This document shows positions 7,673-16,914 of a stretch of DNA of 64,000 nt, piece by piece. A model generated the notes under the pieces. That model was not told the DNA's origin. It saw only the letters and a program-made list of their open reading frames with translations, and searched no databases. The position numbers and the translations under genes are program-made. The number at the start of each line of letters is the position of its first letter. Position 1 is the first letter of the stretch. The DNA is from Kiritimatiellia bacterium (GTDB lineage: Bacteria > Verrucomicrobiota > Kiritimatiellia > WLWN01). The DNA lies in the NCBI GenBank assembly GCA_012103575.1, contig WLWN01000001.1:2236538-2300537 (forward strand), read 5' to 3'.

Positions 7673-9094
7673 ATGCCATTCGGAATAACAAATTATTTGA
7701 TTCTTCTTATCTATCTTAGCGGGATGGCGGTTATTGGGCTTTTCTTTGCTCGAAAACAGAAAACCACGGACGATTATTTTCTGGCAGGACGATCGATGCC
7801 TTGGCTTCCGGTGGCTATGAGTATGTATGCGTCGTTGACCAGTGCGGCAACGTATATAGGATTACCCGGAATCGCGTATAAAAATAATATTACGTTTATT
7901 GTAGTAGCTGTTGTGAGTCCTGTTTTAACGCCTATTCTTATTTATTTGTTCTATCCGGTTTGTCGTAGACTGAACGTCACCACATCATACGAATACATTG
8001 ATCACCGGTTTGGGGCCACTCCACGAAAAATTGTTTCTGCACTGTTTTTATTTGCGCGGCTTGGATGGTTAGGAACGGTTATTTATGCTCCGGCTTTAGC
8101 CTTATCTATTGCCACAGGCATCGATCTGTCTCTTGCCATCGTTTTGATGGGGGCCTTTGCCACTTTGTATACGGTCTTAGCGGGATTAGCAGCGGTTTTG
8201 TGGACGGATGTCATACAGTTTATTATTTTAATCGGGGGGGCTATTTGGATTGCCATATCACTTCTTTCCCGTATACCGGACGGGTTCTCAGAGTTTTTAC
8301 AGATTGCGAATGCCCATGGTCATATTCAAATAAACACCTCTATCAGCCTAACTGAAATGACACTGATAGGTGTCTTTATCGGTTTCTTTTTCCAAATGAT
8401 GCAAGATTATGGAACGGACCAAGTCACGGTTCAGCGACTTCTCTCTGCGAAGACACATCGGGGTATGGTGAAAGCGATTCTTTTTAATGCGTGTACAGAT
8501 CTTTTTATTATCAGTCTATTGCTGTTTATTGGCACGGGCCTTTTTGTCTATTACCATCTCTCTCCCCACTTACTAGAGGTGAATTTGACGAAAGATCAAA
8601 TGCTTCCTTTTTATATTATAAATGAGCTGCCCAATGGGGTGTCGGGACTCCTTATTGCAGCGATTTTTGCGGCAGCCATGTCGAGTATTGATTCAGGGAT
8701 CCATTCGATGTCCACGGTTATTGTAAATGACTTTGTACAATCCTTGAGAGGGTCTGGTGCATCACCCCGAAATGACTTGAAGCTCGCAAGAATTCTGACA
8801 TTGATGTTGGGTCTTGTTGCCACATGCGTTGCCTTTTACGTTTCGACATTAGAAGGCATTATCGAATCCTTTGCCACTTTTATGAGTTTATTCAGTGCGC
8901 CTGTATTCGCTTTGTTTCTTCTCGGTATGTTGACGAAGCGTGGTCAATTTTTTGGATGGTGTATAGGAACAGCTATGGCCATTCCTGCGACGTATGGGAT
9001 ACAACACTATACGGAAGTGAGTTGGGTCTATTATTTTCCGTTTTCATTTTTGGTGACTTTTGTCATCAGTTTGTTGATGATGAAAAAAATCTAA
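7673..9094 (+). CDS. Sodium:solute symporter (SSS family)
   Basis: Inner-membrane transporter of about 473 residues with 12-13 hydrophobic segments. Typical SSS features: LILLIYLSGMAVIGLFFARK at the N-terminus, then TTDDYFLAGRSMPWLPVAMS, and the sodium-site region GLLIAAIFAAAMSSIDSGIHS. I prefer the ATG at 7673 to the TTG at 7643, because the TTG lies inside the perfect hairpin. The substrate is unknown; sugar, amino acid and carboxylate carriers all occur in this family. ilvD follows after 28 bp in the same direction, so the two are probably co-transcribed. Confidence 0.88.
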   Translation: MPFGITNYLILLIYLSGMAVIGLFFARKQKTTDDYFLAGRSMPWLPVAMSMYASLTSAATYIGLPGIAYKNNITFIVVAVVSPVLTPILIYLFYPVCRRLNVTTSYEYIDHRFGATPRKIVSALFLFARLGWLGTVIYAPALALSIATGIDLSLAIVLMGAFATLYTVLAGLAAVLWTDVIQFIILIGGAIWIAISLLSRIPDGFSEFLQIANAHGHIQINTSISLTEMTLIGVFIGFFFQMMQDYGTDQVTVQRLLSAKTHRGMVKAILFNACTDLFIISLLLFIGTGLFVYYHLSPHLLEVNLTKDQMLPFYIINELPNGVSGLLIAAIFAAAMSSIDSGIHSMSTVIVNDFVQSLRGSGASPRNDLKLARILTLMLGLVATCVAFYVSTLEGIIESFATFMSLFSAPVFALFLLGMLTKRGQFFGWCIGTAMAIPATYGIQHYTEVSWVYYFPFSFLVTFVISLLMMKKI

Positions 9095-9122
9095 GTTAGT
9101 TATATGGAGCACAGAGATAAAT

Positions 9123-10841
9123 ATGAAAAAGAAAACAAACCGTTCGACCCTTAAAAAGACTAGTCTACATAGGCAATTTTCATCTTTGGTTACCGACGGT
9201 GCAGAACGAGCGCCTAGCCGTGCGATGTTACATGCAGTGGGTTTTTCCAAAAAAGATTTCAAGAAAGATCAGATCGGTGTGGCTTCTACCTGGGGAATGG
9301 TTACACCTTGTAACATGCACATTAATAAACTCGCTGAAGAAGCGGTTATGGGTGTTGATAGGGCAGGGGGTAAAGCGATTCCCTTTAATACGATTACGAT
9401 TTCGGATGGGATTTCAATGGGGACAGAGGGGATGAAATATTCTTTGGTATCTCGCGAAGTCATTGCAGATTCGATCGAAACCGTTGTTGGTTGCCAAGGC
9501 TTAGATGGCCTCATTGCCATTGGCGGATGTGATAAGAATATGCCTGGTTGCCTGATTGCCATTGCACGTTTAAACCGCCCTTCTGTTTTCGTGTATGGGG
9601 GCACTATTTTGCCCGGTGTTCATAAGAACAAAAAAGTTGATATTATTTCTGTATTCGAAGCCGTAGGGGCTCATGCTCGGGGCGATATGGATGATAGAGA
9701 GTTAGGCCAAATCGAGGCGTGTTCTGTTCCCGGTCCAGGTTCATGCGGCGGGATGTACACCGCTAATACCATGGCATCGGCCATTGAAGCGATGGGTATG
9801 AGTTTACCCAATAGTTCAGCCCAAGTCGCTGTTTCTGCTGCTAAAAGACGGGATTGCCGTGACGCCGGAGCAGCTGTTTTACAGCTAATAAAACGAGGCA
9901 TTCTACCAAAAGATATCATGACTAAACAAGCCTTTGAAAATGCAGTTACCATGGTCATTGCATTGGGAGGCTCTACGAATGCTGTACTGCATCTATTGGC
10001 GATTGCTCATTCAGCGGGTGTAAAATTGAGCATTGACGATTTTACGCGTATAGGGAGAAGAGTGCCGGTATTGGCCGATTTAAAACCCAGCGGAACGTAT
10101 GTAATGGCTGAATTAGTGAGGATTGGCGGAACCACACCTTTTATGAAGATGCTTGTCGAAGAAGGGTTGATGCATGGAAATTGCATGACCGTGACGGGTA
10201 AGACGCTCAAACAAAATTTGAGAAAGGTAAAACCCTATCGAAAAGCGCAGAAGATTATTCGGCCCTTATCTGATCCGATTAAAAAAAGCAGTCATCTCGT
10301 TATCTTGTACGGGAATCTTGCCCCAGAAGGAGCCGTGGCCAAAATTACAGGGAAAGAGGGTCAACGGTTTGCGGGGAAAGCAAAAGTGTACGAATCGGAG
10401 GAAGAAGCGTTAAGGGCTATTCTCGGTGGCGTGATTAAGCAAGGGGATGTGGTTGTTATACGGTCCGAAGGTCCAAAAGGAGGACCTGGCATGCGTGAGA
10501 TGTTGTCACCTACATCAGCTATTATGGGGAAGGGGTTAGGAAAAGATGTGGCGTTAATAACCGATGGTCGCTTTTCAGGGGGTAGCCATGGATTTGTTGT
10601 GGGGCATATTACCCCAGAAACATTTGTCGGGGGGCCTATAGCTATAGTAAAAAATGGCGATTTGATAACCATTGATGCCAAAAAACGAGAGATTAACTTG
10701 GGTCTATCCGCCCAAGAAATCAAAAAACGTTTGGCGAAATGGAAACAACCTAAACCTCGTTATAGATTGGGTGTTCTCTCCAAATACGCCTTACAGGTCA
10801 GTTCAGCTTCTCGAGGCGCTATAACGGATATGTCTGGGTAA
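9123..10841 (+). CDS. ilvD: Dihydroxy-acid dehydratase
   Basis: 572 residues, normal for IlvD/Edd. It dehydrates 2,3-dihydroxy-isovalerate and -methylvalerate in branched-chain amino acid synthesis using an Fe-S cluster. Cluster cysteines are visible in VTPCNMH, GGCDKNMPGC and GSCGGMYTANTM; the conserved FNTITISDGISMGTEGMKYS and GGRFSGG-like DGRFSGGSHGF are present. The start ATG has GGAGCACAGAG upstream. Related sugar-acid dehydratases exist, and the neighbouring symporter and SDR gene leave that open, but the motif set fits IlvD best. Confidence 0.9.
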   Translation: MKKKTNRSTLKKTSLHRQFSSLVTDGAERAPSRAMLHAVGFSKKDFKKDQIGVASTWGMVTPCNMHINKLAEEAVMGVDRAGGKAIPFNTITISDGISMGTEGMKYSLVSREVIADSIETVVGCQGLDGLIAIGGCDKNMPGCLIAIARLNRPSVFVYGGTILPGVHKNKKVDIISVFEAVGAHARGDMDDRELGQIEACSVPGPGSCGGMYTANTMASAIEAMGMSLPNSSAQVAVSAAKRRDCRDAGAAVLQLIKRGILPKDIMTKQAFENAVTMVIALGGSTNAVLHLLAIAHSAGVKLSIDDFTRIGRRVPVLADLKPSGTYVMAELVRIGGTTPFMKMLVEEGLMHGNCMTVTGKTLKQNLRKVKPYRKAQKIIRPLSDPIKKSSHLVILYGNLAPEGAVAKITGKEGQRFAGKAKVYESEEEALRAILGGVIKQGDVVVIRSEGPKGGPGMREMLSPTSAIMGKGLGKDVALITDGRFSGGSHGFVVGHITPETFVGGPIAIVKNGDLITIDAKKREINLGLSAQEIKKRLAKWKQPKPRYRLGVLSKYALQVSSASRGAITDMSG

Positions 10842-10857
10842 TTTTCGATCTGGCTGA

Positions 10858-11038
10858 GGATGGCTTGATATACGGAAATCGGGCCACCCTCCACCTTGGT
10901 CTGAGGATCCCATATTCCAGAAAGGTCGTTCTTTAAATGTGTTTCGGGAGGATGACAGAGGGAGCAAAGCTATTATTGAATTTGTTGCATCGGCCCAGAA
11001 TTCGGTATCTGATCTAATTCATGCTCTTTTTTTTGCTA
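10858..11038 (+). pseudogene. Gene fragment cut by IS630 copy 4 (possibly phospholipase D-like)
   Basis: A stop-free stretch ends exactly at the TA where IS630 copy 4 begins. Its last part, REDDRGSKAIIEFVASAQNS followed by VSDLIHALF, resembles the first conserved strand of phospholipase D-type proteins (a run of the form IIxFIxxAxxSI). No clear start codon is visible. The call rests on weak resemblance and the abrupt truncation. Confidence 0.3.
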
Positions 11039-11774
11039 GAGCATTTAACGATTGAAAATGCCTCGCTAGCAGAAATCCGGCGGCGTGCGATAGATGCCTA
11101 CAAAATGGGCAAAGGTTCCCAGGCCGATATCGTATCTTCTTATCGTGTAGATCTTAGAACGTTTCAGCGTGGGCTCTCTCGTTTCAACGAAACCGGACAG
11201 ACCGCTCCCCGACCGCGTGGGCATCGTCAGGCCCTCTACAGCGGAAAGCAGCTCAAGGCGTTGGCTCAACTGGGGGGCAAACATCCCGGCAACGCTTGAA
11301 GAACTCAAGAACATGAGCGGCGTGAAGGGGTCGATCATGGCCGTACAGCGGGCGTTGAATCGGTTGGGCGCCCGGTATAAAAGAAACGCTTCACGCCAGC
11401 GAGCAAGACCGGGCGGATGTAAATCTCTTGAGAAAGCAGTGGATCCAAGAGGTGGCTAAACTTGATCCAAGTCGCCTTGTCTTTATTGATGAATCCGAGG
11501 CGAAAACGAATATGACTTGTCTGCGGGGCCGGGCGTTGGGCGGGAACAGGCTTTTTGCCAAAACGCCTCATGGACATTGGTGTACCACCACCTTGATTTC
11601 TTCGGTCTGCCTGGACGGAACAACAGCGGTCATGGAGGTGGAGGGGGCGACAGAGACAGCTGTTTTTGGAGAATATATTCGCCGGGTTCTTCTCCCGACT
11701 CTTTCACCTGAAGACATCGTCATCATGGACAATCTTCACGTCCATCACAATCCCAAGGTCATTGAACTCATTGA
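11039..11774 (+). mobile_element. IS630-family element, copy 4 (truncated)
   Basis: The left end is intact after the TA at 11037-11038. About 40 bp around the transposase start are deleted (GCTAG runs straight into CAGAAATCC). It also carries the 2-nt deletion CATCCCGGCAACG seen in copies 6 and 7. The 3' third is removed by IS1380 copy A, whose end follows ATTGA at 11774. The transposase is dead. Confidence 0.88.
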
Positions 11775-13038
11775 CTTGAATCCGTCAGCTATCGCTTCGG
11801 AAGGCGTTTTGGGGCTCAAAAGTTGAAAACTTTTTCCTTGAGATGCTCGCTTTTGGGTGGATTGGGACCGGCAAGTATCACCCTGATGAATTTTTTGAGC
11901 GTACAGGTCAGATTCACTCTGATTTGGCCATTTTGGGGCGTAGGCCTCCTTGGGCAGTCGCCTTAGAGTATTGTTAAAGGTGCACGGAGGGCTATGCGAA
12001 GGAATGGGCAATATCTTGTATCACTTCGAACCAGCGACAACGCTTGCCAAAGTGAAATTCAATTCGTCCGGCGTGGCGGACCAATAGAACCGCGCAATAG
12101 GTTGAAGGCCACCGGGACACAAGGGCGGTTTTGGTCATCACCGGGATGGAAATGATCGAAAAAGCCTGTGTAAACGTTCTTGCCTTCACGACTGTCTTGT
12201 TTGTCTCCAACTCGGCGTGCAAGGGCCAGCATTTGTTCAGGACATTCGCGGCGAGGATTTCGCTTTACGATAAAATAATGATCCCCAAAAGCGTCGAAGT
12301 TATCGGCCGCAGCGTTGCCACTATCAAGCCGAAGCAAACATTTTCCACCCAGGCCCAGGGTTTGGAGCGTTTCAACGCTGCGGGCAATAAACGCGGTCGT
12401 TCCCGACTGACAATGTTGTTTACCGGGTCGAAGTTCGCACTCAAGCATGTGGCCTTGAGTGCCCACATAGGCAAATATCGGGGCGTAACCATCATGGCCC
12501 TTATAGGTATAGGAAACGCCTTCTTTCGAAGAGCCTGAGTGATCCAAAGGGCTCACATCGATATCGACGGGAACAAGATCAAGCCCTTCGACATCTACCT
12601 AGCCAAAGGGGCCCGAGGAAAGAAGTTCGGTGTTGAGTTTGCGTAGCCCCACATGGGTTCTGGCTGGGGGCAGGTCGTCGAAACGACGTCGGAACACCGG
12701 CTCAGAGACTACCTTTTTAACTCCCCTTTTTAAGTCCAAAGGCATTCATAAAAATCTCATCACCCCGGTACAGGTCAATATCATTGAAATCGGTTCGACC
12801 GTTGCAAAGTAAGCCGATCTGGGTAAGGAGGATCTCCCGATCAGAGATCGCATCGGAGCGGCGTGGTTGAAAATTGGAGGGAAGAATCCGTTGAGCATGA
12901 TCCTCAAGCAGCAGGTCGCAAAGATGATTTCCGTTTGTGCTGTTGAGTTCGCCCTTGCCAGTCTTTATTTTATATTGTTTCATATACACACCTGTTGGGG
13001 TAGGGTTGTTTGTTTGAATACGGGTATGCTCCCCGCTT
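11775..13038 (-). mobile_element. IS1380-family element, copy A (internally deleted)
   Basis: The left end reads CTTGAATCCGTCAGCTATCG (other copies start CCTGAATCCG). Compared with copy B it lacks 104 bp between two GCGCAATA repeats (scar at 12092-12099) and 240 bp between two GAAGGCYACC repeats (scar near 12104-12113). The right terminal repeat is absent; IS630 copy 5 adjoins it. The element is inserted in IS630 copy 4. Confidence 0.8.
12059..12989 (-). pseudogene. IS1380 transposase, copy A, broken
   Basis: The N-terminal frame (12989 to 12717) starts MYMKQYKIKTGKGELNSTNG and ends at FGLKKGS. The next frame resumes at LDLKRGVKKVASEPVF and includes LLRLDSGNAAADNFD, the first catalytic region. 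The part containing YHGHGPSEQY and the last catalytic region is deleted. Copy B has the same break after FGLKK, so it predates their divergence or is a recoding site. Confidence 0.8.
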
Positions 13039-13983
13039 TAGAGCGCTTCACGATTAGGTGTCGCGATGTAGCACGAAGAAAACCAGCCGATTACCTCGTC
13101 GGGAGAAACCTCTTCAAACGCTTGTGTGATCGCTTCAGATAGTTCCTGCTGACTACGGGCTGTAAGGCTGCCCAACCGATTCTTTATCTTGCCCCACATT
13201 TTTTCAATGGGGTTGGAATCGGGGCTGTAGGGTGGAAGGAATCTTACATGGGCCCCACATGACTCAATGAATTCAATGACCTTGGGATTGTGATGGACGC
13301 GAAGATTGTCCATGATGACGATGTCTTCAGGTGAAAGAGTCGGGAGAAGAACCCGGCGAATATATTCTCCAAAAACAGCCGTCTCTGTCGCCCCCTCCCC
13401 CTCCATGGCCGCTGTTGTTCCGTCCAGGCGGACCGAAGAAATCAAGGTGGTGGTACACCAATGTCCATGAGGCGTTTTGGTAAAAAGCCTGTTCCCGCCC
13501 AACGCCCGGCCCCGCAGACAAGTCATATTCGTTTTCGCCCCGGATTCATCAATAAAGACAAGGCGACTTGGATCAAGTTTGGCTACCTCTTGGATCCACT
13601 GCTTTCTCAAGAGATTTACATCCGCCCGGTCTTGCTCGCTGGCGTGAAGCGTTTCTTTTATACCGGCAGCCCAACCGATTCAACGCCCGCTGTACGGCCA
13701 TGATCGACCCCTTCACGCCGCTCATGTTCTTGAGTTCTTCAAGCGTTGCATCGGGATGTTTGCCCCCCAGTTGAGCCAACGCCTTGAGCTGCTCGCTGTA
13801 GAGGGCCTGACGATGCCCACGCGGTCGGGGAGCGGTCTGTCCGGTTTCGTTGAAACGAGAGAGCCCACGCTGAAACGTTCTAAGATCTACACGATAAGAA
13901 GATGCGATATCGGCCTGGGAACCTTTGCCCATTTTGTAGGCATCTATCGCACGCCGCCAGATTTCTGCTGTTGCTATACTCAT
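13038..13983 (-). CDS. IS630 transposase, copy 5 (two frames)
   Basis: Frame A runs 13983 to 13573; frame B contains the complete catalytic part and reads through the mutated terminal repeat, ending CYIATPNREAL. The frame change near TATAAAAGAAACG matches the other copies. Domain content is complete, but the damaged ends may make this copy immobile even if the protein is made. Confidence 0.75.
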
Positions 13984-14032
13984 GTCATGGAGCATAGATC
14001 TTCTAGAGAGGCATTTCAATCGTTAAATGCTT
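13041..14032 (-). mobile_element. IS630-family element, copy 5
   Basis: 992 bp between TA at 13039-13040 and 14033-14034. The right end is mutated (AAAGCATTTAACG instead of GAGCATTTAACG on the minus strand) and the 3' end lacks one G (CGATTAGGTG). A 3-bp in-frame deletion removes one residue of frame A. The left flank is IS1380 copy A and the right flank is a truncated gene, so the flanks do not match each other. Confidence 0.88.
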
Positions 14033-14630
14033 TAGCCTTGTTTTTCAGGCGTACCTGTTGCTCCAGAATATGTTGGAACCCTTTATCTCTTAGGATGCTT
14101 GCTTTAGAGGAGACTTTTTGGAGTTGTTCTAGTAAGACCGATTGTATTTCCTCCTCTCTTAAATCGTCATATACGATCGCAATAATGAGCCAGTCGGGGA
14201 AAAGGTGTGCTTGACGGAATAGTTGATATAATACCAAAAGATCGTGAAACCCTGCATTGGGTGAAGAGGATTGTAAACAGGTTATATTGCTGTTATAGGT
14301 TTCTAGTGCTTCATTAGCATATTCCACAGCCGGTTTATCCCCTTCCGTTAAGTCATTTATGGCGTGTAGTTGCGATGCTCCAATCCAAAGAGCGATGTGA
14401 CGGTCTGTTTTCCTGAGTTTAGAAAATCGTTCATGGATACGTTTTTGTTGTGATCCTTGGGCATCGGTGTATCCTGATTTTCTAAATGGAGGATCTGCAT
14501 CGAATTTTACTTTTGTATTTATCCCTAGCCCAAAATCTTCCGGGTGAAAGTCCGATTGCAACTGTGCAATCCAAATAAAACTAATGGTCCCCAAAAGTAG
14601 GCCCGAAAATATAATGTGTAATTCTTTCAT
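14033..14630 (-). pseudogene. SGNH/GDSL-like envelope protein, C-terminus lost to IS630
   Basis: About 198 native residues starting MKELHIIFSGLLLGTISFIW, an N-terminal membrane anchor. The stretch ALWIGASQLHAINDLTEGDK resembles the nucleophile block of SGNH/GDSL-like proteins of polysaccharide clusters (G-x-S-x-x-H). The frame then runs into the end of IS630 copy 5, so the catalytic Asp-His part is missing. The family call is moderate. It lies next to a glycosyltransferase and an asparagine synthetase remnant, a combination typical of exopolysaccharide loci. Confidence 0.55.
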
Positions 14631-14696
14631 AAGTCTCTATGATCAAGGTAGACCACTTTAAATAATAACTCGAGCCTCTGGCAAAAAGATTTTTTG

Positions 14697-14718
14697 GCCA
14701 CAGCGGATCCGCTGTGGC
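14697..14718. repeat. Perfect 22-bp palindrome
   Basis: GCCACAGCGGA followed directly by its reverse complement TCCGCTGTGGC, preceded by a T-run (ATTTTTTGG). It lies between the divergent SGNH-like and glycosyltransferase genes, 31 bp before the latter start. It could be an operator, or a terminator hairpin for leftward transcription is unlikely because that gene starts here. Confidence 0.5.
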
Positions 14719-14749
14719 AGAGGACAGGATTACAGGATCAACAGGATAA

Positions 14750-15991
14750 ATGAATAATCTAAAGAAGCTAATCTTATTTACCGACTCGTATCCCTACGGG
14801 AAAGGGGAGCAGTTTCTGGAGACGGAAATAGATTATTTATCAACATCGTTTGATCGGGTTGTGATCATGCCCATGAAGTATGGGGGCTGCAAAGAGGCCA
14901 GGGATGTTCCGGGAAACGTTCATGTGTTGTCCCCCTTTTTTAAAAGAAGCCTTGCGGTCTATATGTTAATCAAAGGGGTGTGCAATCGTTCTCCTTTTTT
15001 TCCGCTGTTAAGAGAGGGGGTTAAGGAACAGGTGTATGAATCTCCCAGAAAGCTGAAAAAATGGTTAGCGGCTACTCTAATTATACGACATGTATTGAAT
15101 CATCATCACCTGAAACTTCTACAGGGGAGTACTACACATACCCTGCTGTATTTTTATTGGGGATGTGGTGCGGCATGGATGTTGCCTTTTATGAAGCGGC
15201 CTATAAAGTCGGTGATACGTTTTCATGGGTATGATTTATATGAAAACGAGCAAGGTAATCCTGGATATATTCCTTTCCGGAAACAGCAACTATTAGCCCT
15301 AGACGTTGCCGTCTTTATATCGCAACACGGAAAAGACTATCTGACGAGCCGGTATCCAAATATAGGCGCTTATAGCAAGTTTTTTCCTTTAGGCGTAAAA
15401 GAACAGCGCCCATCTCGTTTGGGTGATGATGGGATATTGAGGGTTGTTAGCTGTTCCTTGATGAGGCGGCTTAAAAGAATAGATCTGATTATAGAGGCTT
15501 TAAAATTAATCGAATTTCCTGTGGAGTGGACGCATATCGGTGACGGTCCTTTAAGGTCACGCCTTGAGGAATGTGCAAAGGCTCTTCCTGCTAATGTTCA
15601 ATATACGTTTGTAGGGCAATGGCCGAATGAAAGGGTGTTAAATTTTTATACGAATTCGTCGATAGATCTTTGTCTAAATGTGAGCCAGGTCGAAGGACTA
15701 CCCGTATCCATTATGGAGGCCTTGGCTGCAGGGATTCCCGTATTTGCTACAGATGTAGGAGGGGTCTCAGAGTTGGTTGATGAGAACGTTGGTCGACTTT
15801 TTCACGTAGACGTAGATCCAAGAATGATTGCACAAGCCATTCGTGCATATCATCAAAGCGGAAGGGCTAAACAGGAACTAGCTATCGAAGCTCGTAAGCG
15901 TTGGCAGCAATGCGTTGATGCCGATAAAAATTATCATCTCTTTTCATCTTTTTTAAGAGAGCTGGTACCCGAAAAAGAAGAGATCTTCTAA
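14750..15991 (+). CDS. Glycosyltransferase family 4 (GT-B fold)
   Basis: 413 residues. The C-terminal half has the GT4 donor-binding signature: HIGDGPLRSRLEECAK, VGQWPNERVLNFYTNSS and the E-x7-E motif in VEGLPVSIMEALAAGIPVFA, then TDVGGVSELV. The N-terminal half has the acceptor-side pattern KSVIRFHGYDLYEN. It should add a sugar from a nucleotide donor to a lipid-linked or polymer acceptor at the cytoplasmic face. Its stop codon shares one base with the ATG of the following asnB remnant, so they formed an operon. Neighbours suggest exopolysaccharide synthesis, now broken. Confidence 0.85.
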   Translation: MNNLKKLILFTDSYPYGKGEQFLETEIDYLSTSFDRVVIMPMKYGGCKEARDVPGNVHVLSPFFKRSLAVYMLIKGVCNRSPFFPLLREGVKEQVYESPRKLKKWLAATLIIRHVLNHHHLKLLQGSTTHTLLYFYWGCGAAWMLPFMKRPIKSVIRFHGYDLYENEQGNPGYIPFRKQQLLALDVAVFISQHGKDYLTSRYPNIGAYSKFFPLGVKEQRPSRLGDDGILRVVSCSLMRRLKRIDLIIEALKLIEFPVEWTHIGDGPLRSRLEECAKALPANVQYTFVGQWPNERVLNFYTNSSIDLCLNVSQVEGLPVSIMEALAAGIPVFATDVGGVSELVDENVGRLFHVDVDPRMIAQAIRAYHQSGRAKQELAIEARKRWQQCVDADKNYHLFSSFLRELVPEKEEIF

Positions 15992-16914
15992 TGTGCGGAA
16001 TCGCTGGGATCTTAACACCTTTTAATGACCCGGAAATTCTACGGCATGTTCAGCACATGACCCGATACCTGTCGCCATCGAGGACCTGATGATGAGAAGG
16101 GATGGCTTTGTTTTCAACCGACCCAAGTGATGTTTTTTATTATATGGTGGGAAAGATACCCCCGAAGATGTATTATATACCGCAAGTTTAGGATATACCC
16201 CCCATAAAACCTTATTCCAATACATTGCATCATAATGGAGACCTTGTTTTAGGGCCGGGATATGACACCTTTAATAAAAAGAGTTTTGCGTTTGCTTCGG
16301 AAATAAAAGCCTTCCTTCTTCTTCCGAGGGTTTCGCGTCAGGTCGACTCAGAGTCCTTATACTATTATTTAAGATTTGGCTTACGGATCATAGGTCCCAG
16401 ACATTATTTCAAGATATATTTCAACTGCCGCCGGCTCATACCTTTAAAACTTCTGTGGACACATTTAGACAACCGCAACCATGTCGATACTGGAATGTAG
16501 ACTTGAACCTTTTGGGGGTACCAGTATTTATGCGCAGCAACATGTATTTCGATTGGCCGATGAAGCTCACATCAAAGTCATGCTCGATGGACAGGGGGCC
16601 GACGAAATTTTAGCCGGGTATCGATCCTGTCTGTCGGCACGTTTTGTGTCGTCGCTTTGCCAAGGGCGATGGCTTGATGCGGGACGTTATCTCTATAATA
16701 TTTCTGCATTACCAGGTGCTAAATTTAGTTGATTTCTTTTGAGGAGCATGGGGCATTTTGTCCCCTTAATGGCCGGAATCAGAAAGTGAATGGAATACGC
16801 CAAAAAGAAACAAAAAAGGATCTGATTCCCGATTTTGGCGATGGATTAATCTAATCTGTTGGTGTGACGTTTTTGATGCGAAAATATAAATTTACTTTAA
16901 AAAGTATATTAACC
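15991..16914 (+). pseudogene. asnB: Asparagine synthetase (glutamine-hydrolysing), decayed
   Basis: It starts MCGIAGILTPFNDPEILRHV, with Cys2 as the class II amidotransferase nucleophile, but stops after about 31 codons. Later frames match the rest of the family: KSFAFASEIKAFLLLPRVSR near 16290 and VMLDGQGADEILAGYRS (the ATP/aspartate site SGGxD-downstream part) near 16590. At least three frame changes occur and IS1380 copy B cuts off the C-terminus. AsnB-like enzymes of polysaccharide clusters modify sugars or amidate acids; this one cannot work. Confidence 0.8.
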
